DNA from: Aureimonas mangrovi
GTDB lineage: Bacteria > Pseudomonadota > Alphaproteobacteria > Rhizobiales > Rhizobiaceae
Assembly (NCBI RefSeq): GCF_014058705.1
Contig: NZ_CP059692.1
Span: 1,431,001 to 1,495,000, forward strand
Reading direction: 5' to 3'
DNA length: 64,000 bases
Shown: positions 1-8,451 of the stretch, one piece after another
How the letters are laid out: the number at the start of each line of letters is the position of its first letter
How positions within the stretch are numbered: the stretch's first letter is position 1
Translations under genes and position numbers: made by a program
Notes under the pieces: generated by a model
What the model was told of the DNA's origin: nothing
The model's database searches: none
Seen by the model: the letters and a program-made list of their open reading frames with translations, nothing else

Positions 1-1
1 C

Positions 2-193
2 CGGGAACTGCCCGAATCCTTCCGTCGGAAAGCCGTCTGCGTGGTGCAGGGTGTCGTTCTCGGCCTCATGCTCCTGCCCTTTGTGCAGCCGCCCCTGTCC
101 GAGACGCTCGCCGCCTTTGCCTTCGCCACGTTGGCAGGCTCCTTCCTCGTGGATGTCGTCTGGCTCTGCCGGCATCGGCACGCGGCGCGGTGA
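2..193 (+). CDS. C-terminal fragment of a membrane protein, possibly a CDP-alcohol phosphatidyltransferase
   Basis: The window opens inside an open frame that ends in TGA at 191-193. The 63 visible residues hold two hydrophobic stretches (VVLGLMLLPFV and a second around LAAFAFATLAGSFLVDVVW) and a basic tail, so this is the end of a polytopic membrane protein. The pattern of a basic loop followed by two helices resembles the end of CDP-alcohol phosphatidyltransferases, but the catalytic motif of that family would lie upstream, so the family is only a guess. Its stop overlaps the GTG start of the next gene (GTGA), which suggests translational coupling. Confidence 0.4.
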   Translation, partial: RELPESFRRKAVCVVQGVVLGLMLLPFVQPPLSETLAAFAFATLAGSFLVDVVWLCRHRHAAR

Positions 194-975
194 CCGCGCT
201 TTCCGCCCGCCTCGGGCTCCTTCGGTCCATCGCGATGTATCATGGCCAGCCCTGGCGAAAGCGTGGGCTGAAAAAGCTCTACGCCTCGTTCCTGTGCCCC
301 GGCGACCTCATCTTCGACGTAGGCGCGCATGTCGGCAACCGCGCGCGCATCGCACAGAAGCTCGGCGCGCGCGTCGTGGCGCTGGAGCCGCAGCCCCTCT
401 TTGCCGCTTTCCTGCGTCGGGGGGCGCGGAACGGATTGGAGGTCGTCGAGAAGGCTGTCGGCGCGGCTGCGGGCCATGCAACCTTGCGGATTTCACGGCT
501 GCATCCGACGGTCTCGACGCTTTCGGCGGGATGGATCGGGACGGTCGGGGGAACGAAAGGCTTCTCGGCCGTAATCTGGGACGCCGAAGCCGAGGTCGAG
601 GTGACCACGCTCGACGCGCTGATCGTCGAATATGGCATGCCGGCCTTCTGCAAGATCGACGTGGAGGGCCTGGAGGCCGAGATTCTCGATGGGCTCTCGC
701 AGCCTGTCGAATTGGTCGCCTTCGAGTATCTGCCGGCCGCGCTCGATGTGGCGCAAGCGTGCCTCGATCGCCTGGCCGCGCTCGGCGACTACGAGTTCAA
801 CCGCGTGGAAGGCGAGGGCTGGCGGTTCCGGTCCGAGGAATGGCTCTCCCGCGAAGCGATGGCCCTCGAACTTTCCCTGCTGGACGAAACCGATCGCTCC
901 GGCGACATCTACGCCCGCTTACGGCGCAGCGCCAGAAGACCAGGCAGCGCGCCGGCGAGGCTGATCAGTCCGTAG
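190..975 (+). CDS. FkbM family SAM-dependent methyltransferase
   Basis: 261 aa. The SAM-binding motif I is seen as DVGAHVGN near residues 38-45, followed by an acidic residue at the end of strand 2 (VVALEPQP). The FkbM signature KIDVEGLEAEIL lies in the C-terminal half. FkbM enzymes O-methylate sugars, often of exopolysaccharides or glycolipids; the substrate here is unknown. GTG start at 190 overlaps the stop of the upstream membrane-protein gene, so the two are probably one operon. The last 67 bp overlap the convergent UPF0104 gene, which makes the final 22 residues (basic, low complexity) likely to be little constrained. Confidence 0.85.
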   Translation: MTALSARLGLLRSIAMYHGQPWRKRGLKKLYASFLCPGDLIFDVGAHVGNRARIAQKLGARVVALEPQPLFAAFLRRGARNGLEVVEKAVGAAAGHATLRISRLHPTVSTLSAGWIGTVGGTKGFSAVIWDAEAEVEVTTLDALIVEYGMPAFCKIDVEGLEAEILDGLSQPVELVAFEYLPAALDVAQACLDRLAALGDYEFNRVEGEGWRFRSEEWLSREAMALELSLLDETDRSGDIYARLRRSARRPGSAPARLISP

Positions 976-1910
976 AGAACGGCCGAGGCGACGCCGGCAG
1001 AGGACGGAAGAAGGATAAGCGGCCAGAGCGCGGCGGCAACCGCCTCGCGCAGGCCCCAGCCCGAGATCGAGACCGGCACGAGCATCGTCAGGAGGGCGAG
1101 CGGGATGACGGTGATCCATGCAACGGCTGGCACGGGCCGCCCGATGGCGAGCGCGGCCAGCGCGAAGATCCCGACATAGGTGAAGACGAGCGCGACGCTG
1201 AGCAGGCCCTGGATCAGCCATGCTCCGTCCTGCCAGTAGGCGCGTTTCAGGTCTGGGCCGAAGCTCTTGATGAAGGCGCGCACGCGGCCCGGCCCGAAGA
1301 ACGCGGCGAGCGCGGCGCTCAGCGCGAGGACGCCCACGAGGACGAGGCCGGATATCAGCACCTGCGTCGATTCGTCCGGTGCCCGGCGACCCACCACGAA
1401 GGGCCACGCGATGAGGCCTACCGCCGTGACGGCGAAGAATGCGATCTGGCCGGCGGCGCGCTCGAGTACGATCGCGCGAACCGTCAGTCCCCAGCGCGCC
1501 TTGCCCTTCTCGTCCCGCGTACGGTTGCGCGCGGCCCGCAGCGCATCGCCTCCCATGCCGCCAGGCACCACCTGGTTGACCAGCGTCGTCAGGTAGTATT
1601 CCCGATAGGCGATCTTGCGCGGAATGCGCTGGCCGAGCCGTGCTGCGGTGAAGCGCCAACGCTCAGCCGAGAGGAGGATCTGCACTTGCATCACCAGCAA
1701 TCCGCCGAGCACCGGCAGGATGTCGGCGCGCCGCAGAGCGGAAAGGGCGGCGTCGGCGTCGATCGCGATGAAGGTCAGCGACAGGATCAGGATCGGCGCG
1801 ACGATCCGCAGCACCGGCAGCCACGCGCGTGGACTGCGCGCGGCGCGCAGCAGCGAGCGCTTTCGGCGCGGCGCCGTCACGGTCGTCGTTTCCAGGGCGC
1901 GATCACTCAT
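909..1910 (-). CDS. UPF0104 / lysylphosphatidylglycerol-synthase-type transmembrane protein
   Basis: 333 aa with a basic N-terminus and about seven to eight hydrophobic segments. The family hallmarks are present: a first helix followed by the ALRRADILPVLGG region, then SAERWR, and the conserved NQVVPGGMGGDALRA stretch in the middle. It is the membrane half of MprF-like proteins without the aminoacyltransferase domain; such stand-alone proteins are thought to flip or move lipids. Next to an FkbM methyltransferase and a membrane sulfatase it may serve an envelope lipid or glycan pathway (inference). Convergent overlap of 67 bp with the FkbM gene; divergent from the sulfatase gene. Confidence 0.8.
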   Translation of the reverse strand: MSDRALETTTVTAPRRKRSLLRAARSPRAWLPVLRIVAPILILSLTFIAIDADAALSALRRADILPVLGGLLVMQVQILLSAERWRFTAARLGQRIPRKIAYREYYLTTLVNQVVPGGMGGDALRAARNRTRDEKGKARWGLTVRAIVLERAAGQIAFFAVTAVGLIAWPFVVGRRAPDESTQVLISGLVLVGVLALSAALAAFFGPGRVRAFIKSFGPDLKRAYWQDGAWLIQGLLSVALVFTYVGIFALAALAIGRPVPAVAWITVIPLALLTMLVPVSISGWGLREAVAAALWPLILLPSSAGVASAVLYGLISLAGALPGLLALRRKRA

Positions 1911-1969
1911 GCGGCGGGGCGTCCTTGAACGTTGAGGCGGCGCGGAGCGGTCGTGTCGCGCCGATCGCG

Positions 1970-3541
1970 ATGGGGGTGCGGATCGCCATCGGCATCCTCG
2001 TCCTCTTCTCCATCCTCGCCATGCCTGTGGATCTCGCGTCGATCCGGCAGCTGCCTTTCGCTCTGACGCCGGCCGAAGCCTTCTGCATCGTCGCGTTCAT
2101 TGCCATACTTCCACGATCTGCCGGTCGGTGGATGCTGCGCGTCGTCATGCTCCTCGCTGGCCTGATGCTTTTCGTCAAGCTTGCCGACCTCGGAACGCGC
2201 GCGGCCTTTGCGCGCGACTTCAACCCCGTGCTCGACCTCCATCTCCTCCGCTCCGGTTGGCATCTCCTCTCGGGGTCGGTCGGCCGGGTCGGCGCCATCG
2301 GTGCGATCGCCATCACGTCTGCCGCCTTCGCCGGCGTGCTCTGCCTGCTTGGCTGGGGGCTTGGCGGTATCGTGCATCTGCGGCGGAATGGGCGGATCGC
2401 GCTCGGGGCTCCAGCGCTCGCCGCCGCCATCCTGGTCGCGGTTTTCGCGGCCGATCCCGCGCCCGCCGCACGGCTCGTCGCCGAGCGAACGCAGTCAACC
2501 GCGCAGTCGCTGCGCGAGTTCGCCGCGTTCGACGCGCTGATCGGAGAGGATCCTCTGCGTAACATTGAGGCGGGTTCGCTCCTGTCCGGGCTGGCTGGCC
2601 GGGACGTCGTCCTCGCCTTCGTGGAATCCTACGGGCGAAGTGCCGTCGAGGATGCACCCTATGCGGAGGAAGTGCGCGCAAGGCTCGCCGCCGTCGAGGA
2701 TGGTATCGGGCGAGCGGGCTTTTCGGCGCGCAGCGGCTGGCTTACCGCGCCCACCGTCGGCGGGCAGAGCTGGCTTTCGCACGCGACGCTGCTTTCCGGA
2801 CTCTGGGTGGATGGCCAGCGGCGCTATGAGCGTCTTGTCGCAAGCCGGCGCGCCAGCCTCAACGCGCTGTTTCGGCAGGCTGGCTGGCGAAGTGCCGCGC
2901 TGATGCCGGCGATCACAATGGCGTGGCCTGAGGGCGACTGGTACGGCTACGACGCGATCCACGCGCGCGACGATCTCGGCTATCGCGGCGAGCCCTTCAA
3001 CTGGGTGACGATGCCCGACCAGTACACGCTGGCCGCGCTGCAACGGCTCGAACTCGGCACTGTCCGATCCCGCCCCTTGATGGCCGAACTGGCGCTGATT
3101 TCCAGCCACGCGCCCTGGACGCCGATCCCGCCACTCCTGCCGTGGGGCGACGTCGGAAACGGAACGATTTTCACGCCCTATGCCTCGGCCGGCGACCCCC
3201 CGGAAGTCGTCTGGCGCGACCCCGAGCGGGTGCGCCAGCAATACGCGTTGTCGATCGATTACGCCTTGGAGACGCTCGGCTCCTTCGTCGAGACCTATGG
3301 CGGCGATGATCAACTGTTCATCATTCTCGGGGATCATCAGCCCGCCCCGATCATCACGGGCGAGAGCGCGAGCCGCGACGTGCCGATCCACATACTTTCG
3401 CGCGACCGGGAACTGCTGGAGCGGCTGGACGAATGGGGCTGGACGCGCGGAATGGTGCCGTCCCGTGGCGCGCCGGTCTGGAGGATGGACGCGTTCCGCG
3501 AACGCTTCGTGCGCGCTTTCAGCGACGGAGCAGGGTCGTGA
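1970..3541 (+). CDS. membrane sulfatase / LTA-synthase-like phosphotransferase
   Basis: 523 aa from the ATG at 1970, chosen because a hydrophobic anchor follows at once (IAIGILVLFSILAM) and because it leaves a normal 59-bp gap to the divergent gene; upstream TTG starts are possible. About five membrane segments fill the first 170 residues, then a periplasmic alkaline-phosphatase-fold domain. Metal-site motifs are visible: FVESYGR with E219, and GDHQP with D455 and H456, as in LtaS and OpgB type enzymes. The segment GGQSWLSHATLLSG probably carries the nucleophile. Such enzymes move glycerophosphate or similar head groups onto glycans. Substrate not determinable from sequence. Confidence 0.75.
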   Translation: MGVRIAIGILVLFSILAMPVDLASIRQLPFALTPAEAFCIVAFIAILPRSAGRWMLRVVMLLAGLMLFVKLADLGTRAAFARDFNPVLDLHLLRSGWHLLSGSVGRVGAIGAIAITSAAFAGVLCLLGWGLGGIVHLRRNGRIALGAPALAAAILVAVFAADPAPAARLVAERTQSTAQSLREFAAFDALIGEDPLRNIEAGSLLSGLAGRDVVLAFVESYGRSAVEDAPYAEEVRARLAAVEDGIGRAGFSARSGWLTAPTVGGQSWLSHATLLSGLWVDGQRRYERLVASRRASLNALFRQAGWRSAALMPAITMAWPEGDWYGYDAIHARDDLGYRGEPFNWVTMPDQYTLAALQRLELGTVRSRPLMAELALISSHAPWTPIPPLLPWGDVGNGTIFTPYASAGDPPEVVWRDPERVRQQYALSIDYALETLGSFVETYGGDDQLFIILGDHQPAPIITGESASRDVPIHILSRDRELLERLDEWGWTRGMVPSRGAPVWRMDAFRERFVRAFSDGAGS

Positions 3542-3585
3542 GCGCCCGCAAGGCTCGCGACGGGCGAGGGGGATAGAGGCAAGAC

Positions 3586-4479
3586 ATGACGATCCAGCGC
3601 CTTTCTTCCGCCCGCTCGCGCTCCACGGTCCTGCTCGCGCTCGCCGCTACCTTGCTTCTGGCCGCCTGCCGCACCAGTGACGTCTATGCGCCCCCGGGCG
3701 GGGTGTCGGCCGCGATGCCGACGATGGCCTCCGTTTCGCCCATCGTCGGTGAGGCGGAATTCCGCGCGCCCGCCACCTACGTCGTCGATGCCACCAACGG
3801 CCACGTTCTTTATCAGGAGAACCCGGACGCGCTGCGCTTCCCGGCTTCGCTGACGAAGCTGATGACGCTCTATCTCGTATTCGAGGCCATCGACACCGGG
3901 CGGCTCTCGATCAGCGGCAGCTTCGCCGTTTCAGCCGAGGCCGCCTCGCGCCCGCCGGCCAAGATCGGCCTCGAGGCGGGCTCCACCATCCCCGTCCGCT
4001 CCGCGATCCAGGCCATCGCGATCCGCTCGGCCAACGATGTCGCCGCCGTGATCGCCGAGAACCTCGCCGGCTCGGAGGAGAACTTCGCCCGCGTCATGAC
4101 GGCTCGCGCACGCTCCCTCGGCATGCGCAACACGCAGTTCGTCAACGCATCCGGCCTGCCGGACGTGCGCCAGGTCAGCACGGCGCGCGACACGGCCGTC
4201 CTGGCACAGGCGATCCGCACGCGCTTTCCGAACTATCTGGCGGTCTTCCGCGCCAAGGAGTTCGACTATGACGGGCGCACTTTCCTTGCCACCAACAAGC
4301 TCATCGGCAAAGTTCCGGGCGTCGACGGCATGAAGACCGGCTATATCCGCGATGCCGGCTTTCACCTCGTCGCCACCGCCCAGCGCGGAAACCGCTCGAT
4401 CATCGTCGTCGTGATGGGCGGAAAGACGGGAGCCGAGCGCGACGCGCGCGTGACGGCGCTCATCGAAGAGTATCTTTGA
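3586..4479 (+). CDS. D-alanyl-D-alanine carboxypeptidase, S11 family, predicted lipoprotein
   Basis: 297 aa penicillin-binding protein of the PBP5/6 class that trims the terminal D-Ala of peptidoglycan pentapeptides. Catalytic motifs: S88-L-T-K91, S148-A-N150 and K250-T-G252. The N-terminus has a basic segment, a hydrophobic stretch and a lipobox LAAC with Cys28, so it is likely lipid-anchored in the periplasm. It is short: the beta-rich C-terminal domain and amphipathic membrane anchor of classical PBP5 are missing, which fits anchoring by the N-terminal lipid instead. It follows the sulfatase gene by 44 bp in the same direction. Confidence 0.88.
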   Translation: MTIQRLSSARSRSTVLLALAATLLLAACRTSDVYAPPGGVSAAMPTMASVSPIVGEAEFRAPATYVVDATNGHVLYQENPDALRFPASLTKLMTLYLVFEAIDTGRLSISGSFAVSAEAASRPPAKIGLEAGSTIPVRSAIQAIAIRSANDVAAVIAENLAGSEENFARVMTARARSLGMRNTQFVNASGLPDVRQVSTARDTAVLAQAIRTRFPNYLAVFRAKEFDYDGRTFLATNKLIGKVPGVDGMKTGYIRDAGFHLVATAQRGNRSIIVVVMGGKTGAERDARVTALIEEYL

Positions 4480-4503
4480 GGCCGAAGACCTGCCGGAGTT
4501 CGT

Positions 4504-5427
4504 ATGCTGCAAGACACGCCCATCGCCTGCATCGGAGAGTGCATGGTGGAGTTCCGCCAGGTCGAGGGCGGGCTTTTTGCGCCCGGCTTCGGCGGCGACA
4601 CGCTGAACACCGCCGCCTACCTCGCGCGCCTCGGGGCGAAGGTCGACTATATCACCGCGCTCGGCGACGACGTCTGGAGCGATGAGATGCTCGCTGCCTG
4701 GCAGGCGGAAGGCGTCGGAACGTGCGAGGTCCTGCGTGTCGAGGGCGCAAGCCCCGGCCTCTACGTCATTCAGGTGGATGCGCGGGGCGAGCGCCGCTTC
4801 TCCTACTGGCGCGACAGCGCGCCGGCGAGACGCCTCTTCGACCTGCCGCAGAGCGCACAACTGGCGAAGCGCCTCTCCGGCTACGGTTTGCTCTACTTCT
4901 CCGGTATCTCGCTCTCGCTCTATGGCAAGGGTGGGCGGATGCGGCTTTTCGAGACGCTTGCCGCAGCGCGCGAAGCCGGAGCCCGGATCGCGTTCGACAC
5001 CAATTTTCGTCCGCGCGGCTGGCCGGATCGAGGTGAAGCCGTCAGGGCCTTCCGCGAAGCGCTCTCGCTCTCCGACATCGTCTTCGCCTCGGTGGAGGAT
5101 CTGGTCCTCCTGTTCGGGGAGGATCATGCAGCCGTTCTCTTGGAGGCGGCTCCGCAGGCCGAGCGTGTCGTCAAGCATGACGACCTCGCGGTCGAGGTGA
5201 GTGCTGCCGGTGTGACGGAAACCGTTCGAGGCGCGCCGGCGGAGCGCGTCGTCGACACGACGGCTGCTGGCGACAGCTTCGCGGCCGCCTATCTGGCCGC
5301 GCGTCTTTCCGGCTCCGCTGCGGCCGAGGCCGCCGCGGCTGGGCATCGCCTGGCCGGCCGCGTCGTGGGATTTCCCGGCGCCCTGATGCCGAAAACGCCT
5401 CTGGACGACATTCTCGGGCACCCATAG
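4504..5427 (+). CDS. kdgK: PfkB family sugar kinase, probable 2-dehydro-3-deoxygluconokinase
   Basis: 307 aa ribokinase-fold kinase. The N-terminal PfkB signature GGDTLNTAAYLARLG is present, and the C-terminal signature DTTAAGDSFAAAYL carries the catalytic base D257. The start (IACIGECMVEF) and overall length resemble KDG kinases, which phosphorylate 2-keto-3-deoxygluconate for entry into the lower Entner-Doudoroff route. Starts 24 bp after the carboxypeptidase gene. A kinase for another sugar acid cannot be excluded. Confidence 0.8.
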   Translation: MLQDTPIACIGECMVEFRQVEGGLFAPGFGGDTLNTAAYLARLGAKVDYITALGDDVWSDEMLAAWQAEGVGTCEVLRVEGASPGLYVIQVDARGERRFSYWRDSAPARRLFDLPQSAQLAKRLSGYGLLYFSGISLSLYGKGGRMRLFETLAAAREAGARIAFDTNFRPRGWPDRGEAVRAFREALSLSDIVFASVEDLVLLFGEDHAAVLLEAAPQAERVVKHDDLAVEVSAAGVTETVRGAPAERVVDTTAAGDSFAAAYLAARLSGSAAAEAAAAGHRLAGRVVGFPGALMPKTPLDDILGHP

Positions 5428-5505
5428 ACCGATCCTTCACGGCGCCAGCCTTGCGTTGCCCGATGGGTTCGGCAAGGTAATCGGCGTCTGAAGAGGAGGA
5501 CGGGA

Positions 5506-7167
5506 ATGACCGGCATGACGACGGGCGCAAGACTTCTGACCGAGTGCCTGAGCGCCAATGGCGTCGATACGATCTTCGGCGTTCCCGGCGAAAGCTTCCT
5601 TGCGGTCCTCGATGCGTTGGTCGACCATCCCGAGATGCGCTTCATCACGACGCGCCACGAGGGCGGCGCCTCCTTCGCGGCAGAGGCGCATGGAAAACTG
5701 ACCGGCCGGCCGGGCATCTGCTTCGTGACGCGCGGGCCCGGCGCCACCAACGCCTCCATCGGCCTGCACACCGCCCAGCAGGATTCGACGCCGATGATCG
5801 TCTTCATCGGGCAGGTCGGCCGCTCGATGATGGAGCGCGAGGCGTTCCAGGAAGTCGACTATAAGGCTTACTTCGGCTCCATCGCCAAATGGGTCGCCCA
5901 GATCGACGATGCGCGGCGCATTCCAGAATTCGTCAGCCGCGCCTTCCACACCGCAATGAGCGGCCGGCCCGGTCCCGTGGTGCTGGCGCTGCCCGAGGAC
6001 ATGCTGTCCGGCGAGGCGCCGCAGCTGCCCGCTGCCCCCGCCGCCCATCCCGGCCAGCCCGCCCCGCGCCCCGCCGATATCGAGGACCTGCGAGAACGCC
6101 TCGGCAAGGCCGAGCGGCCGCTGGTCATCGCCGGCGGCGGCGGCTGGAGCGCGCGCTGCGCCGCGCTTCTCGCCGAATGGGCCAAGCGCGACGGTCTTCC
6201 CGTGGGCACCGAGCTTCGTTGCCAGGATTATCTCGACAACGAGCATCCGTCTTATGTCGGCGACGTCGGCATCGGCATCGCACCGGACCTTGCCGCGCGC
6301 ATCCGCGAAAGCGACTGTATCGTACTCCTCGGCGGGCGCATGGGCGAGATGCCGAGTTCGGGCTACACGCTCCTCGACATCCCGCGGCCGAAACAGCCGC
6401 TCGTCCACATCCACCCGGGCGCGGAGGAGCTGGGCCGCGTCTACGCCCCGACGCTCGCGATCCACTCGGCCTCTGAAGCGTTCCTCGAGGCGGTGCTGGC
6501 TGCATCCCCACTCGACGGCGGGCGCTGGGCCGAATGGACGAAGAGCGCGCGTGCGGAGTACGAGCGCGCCGCCGAGGGCCTGCCGCGGGCGCCGGGGGCC
6601 GTGGATCCCGGCGACATCGTGCGCACCGTGCGCCGTCTCGTTCCGGACGCGATCGTGACCAACGGTGCAGGCAACTACGCGACTTGGGTCCACAAGCTCT
6701 GGCGTCACCGCGCGTATCGCACGCAGCTTGCACCCACCAACGGTGCGATGGGCTACGGCGTGCCGGCCTCGCTCGCGGCGGCGCTTGCCCATCCCGAGAA
6801 GCAGGTCGTGTGCTTTGCCGGCGACGGCTGCTTCATGATGACGGGGCAGGAGCTGGCCACCGCCGTGCGCCACCGCCTGAAGATCCTGTTCCTCGTGATG
6901 AACAACAACATGCTCGGCACGATCCGCATGCATCAGGAGCGGCACTATCCCGCGCGCGTCAGCGCGACTGAGCTCACCAACCCGGACTTCGCGGCCTATG
7001 CGCGCGCCTTCGGCGCTTTCGGCGGCACGATCGAGGACGGCAAGGAGGCCGAGACGGTCCTGCGCGAGGCGCTGGCGGCCGATGGTCCGGCGCTGGTGGA
7101 GGTGAAGGTCGATCCGGAAGCGCTCAGCATCCGCAAGACGCTCAGCGAAATCCGCGCCGGGGCCTGA
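5506..7167 (+). CDS. thiamine-pyrophosphate-dependent enzyme of the acetolactate synthase family
   Basis: 553 aa with the full three-domain layout of the IlvB-like family. The TPP-activating glutamate is E52 in TTRHEGGASF. The TPP/Mg motif starts GDG at residues 439-441 and ends in the asparagine run NNN at about 466. A good ribosome site (GAGGAGG) lies about 6-10 bp before the ATG. True acetolactate synthase large subunits usually sit next to ilvH, which is absent here, so this is more likely a paralogue (an oxo-acid decarboxylase, carboligase or related enzyme). It follows the kdgK-like gene and may act in the same sugar-acid catabolism, but this is only context. Confidence 0.8.
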   Translation: MTGMTTGARLLTECLSANGVDTIFGVPGESFLAVLDALVDHPEMRFITTRHEGGASFAAEAHGKLTGRPGICFVTRGPGATNASIGLHTAQQDSTPMIVFIGQVGRSMMEREAFQEVDYKAYFGSIAKWVAQIDDARRIPEFVSRAFHTAMSGRPGPVVLALPEDMLSGEAPQLPAAPAAHPGQPAPRPADIEDLRERLGKAERPLVIAGGGGWSARCAALLAEWAKRDGLPVGTELRCQDYLDNEHPSYVGDVGIGIAPDLAARIRESDCIVLLGGRMGEMPSSGYTLLDIPRPKQPLVHIHPGAEELGRVYAPTLAIHSASEAFLEAVLAASPLDGGRWAEWTKSARAEYERAAEGLPRAPGAVDPGDIVRTVRRLVPDAIVTNGAGNYATWVHKLWRHRAYRTQLAPTNGAMGYGVPASLAAALAHPEKQVVCFAGDGCFMMTGQELATAVRHRLKILFLVMNNNMLGTIRMHQERHYPARVSATELTNPDFAAYARAFGAFGGTIEDGKEAETVLREALAADGPALVEVKVDPEALSIRKTLSEIRAGA

Positions 7168-7173
7168 TCGGCC

Positions 7174-8286
7174 CTAGTCGCCCGAGCCGAAGAAGTCTTC
7201 CGGCGAGGGCGGTGTGGCGTTGACGATCAGTTCCACCTCGGCATTGTGGCCGGCTTCGACGATTAGTTCGCGCTGGTAGACGCGCTCCCGGTTCTTGGCG
7301 ACCACGATGTACTCCCCCTCCGCCAGAACGACCGAGGAGAATGCACCGACGCTCTCGCGGATAATGTCGCCCTGCGAGGAGGAGATCGACCAGGCGGTGT
7401 CGGCGATGGCCTCGCCGCCCTCGTCACGCACGAGCTTCATCGTGAGCTCAGCCGCGCGATGCTGGAGGCGGGCATTGGTAATGCGTCCCTTCTCGACGCG
7501 AACATCCGCGCGGGCGACAGCATTGACGCCGCCATAGTTGGAAACGACGTGATAGGATCCGGCGTTGAGCCGCACCACAGCGTCGGCCGGCACGCCGGAA
7601 GCGATCAACTGGCGCTCGCGCTCCGGTGCTTCCTGTCGGAAGATATCGAAGGTCAGCTTGTCGGAGCGTATGGGATCGCTCGAGGATGGCGTCGAGGAAG
7701 CGGTCAGGCGCAGGCCGCCCGCGTCGAGCGTCACAACCTCGCTGGTACGCTCTCCCGAGAACTCGACACGCTTCGTGACCCCCGCGCGACCATAGCCGAC
7801 GTGCAGGAGATAGCCGCCAGGCGGCACGTCGAACTCGGCCTGACCGCCCTTGGCGACGCCGACGAGTTGCAGCTGGCCGTCGCGGTTGAGTGTCTCGGAG
7901 AACAAGCGCCAAACGAGCCCTTCGGGGATGAACTCGCCCTCGTCCTCCAGCCGCGCGTTGAGAACGAGCGCACGTTCGGAGCGAACGATCGTGGGGGAGG
8001 GCAGCATCTGCGGCACGAAGGCGGGAATGGTGGGAAGGTTCAGGTCAAGGGCCGCGTCCGGTCGCTCCGGCAGGGCGATCGGGTCCAGCCGTCGGTTCTC
8101 GATGCGCGGCAGGCCGAAGCGCTCGTCGATCGTGCCCTCGGGGATCGCGGACGGGGAGGCATAAGCGCCGGGCTGGTCATCCTCACCCCCTCCGGAGCGA
8201 GCGGTGGCGGCGGGCTGCGCGGCGGCCTGAAGCGCTCCCGCAGCGAGGACGAGAACGGACATGGTGATCAGGATTGCTCCCCGCAC
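7174..8286 (-). CDS. secreted protein with three internal beta-sandwich-like repeats, function unknown
   Basis: 370 aa from a GTG at 8286; an in-frame ATG at 8262 would shorten the signal peptide. Residues 1-24 form a signal sequence ending in AAAQP. After a Pro-rich linker (about 30-100) the protein holds three similar units, about 104-197, 192-282 and 279-356. Each ends in the pattern small/Gly-x-Tyr-x-Val, a basic or glycine turn, then a Val-rich strand and an acidic-Gly turn: PPGGYLLHVGYG, NAGSYHVVSNYG, AEGEYIVVAKN. This looks like tandem Ig-like or Cna-B-like beta domains, typical of envelope adhesion or scaffolding. No catalytic motif seen. Its stop lies 6 bp from the end of the convergent TPP-enzyme gene. 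Confidence 0.7.
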   Translation of the reverse strand: MRGAILITMSVLVLAAGALQAAAQPAATARSGGGEDDQPGAYASPSAIPEGTIDERFGLPRIENRRLDPIALPERPDAALDLNLPTIPAFVPQMLPSPTIVRSERALVLNARLEDEGEFIPEGLVWRLFSETLNRDGQLQLVGVAKGGQAEFDVPPGGYLLHVGYGRAGVTKRVEFSGERTSEVVTLDAGGLRLTASSTPSSSDPIRSDKLTFDIFRQEAPERERQLIASGVPADAVVRLNAGSYHVVSNYGGVNAVARADVRVEKGRITNARLQHRAAELTMKLVRDEGGEAIADTAWSISSSQGDIIRESVGAFSSVVLAEGEYIVVAKNRERVYQRELIVEAGHNAEVELIVNATPPSPEDFFGSGD

Positions 8287-8451
8287 TTTCGAATCCGTCC
8301 CCCTGTCACTCGCGCTGCGGCAGACTTGAAGCGAATTTGCTGGACCATTTCAAGGCAGGCTCGGTGCCGGTTGCGTGGCCGGCGGCGCAAAATCGGTTGG
8401 GATTCCGGCAGCGATGCTGTAGCCCGGGCCACGGATTTGCAGGAGCTTTCG

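Noticed and set aside
51-1928. 625-codon open frame spanning the FkbM and UPF0104 genes
   Set aside because: Arg/Gly-rich composition and full overlap with two recognisable genes mark it as non-coding.
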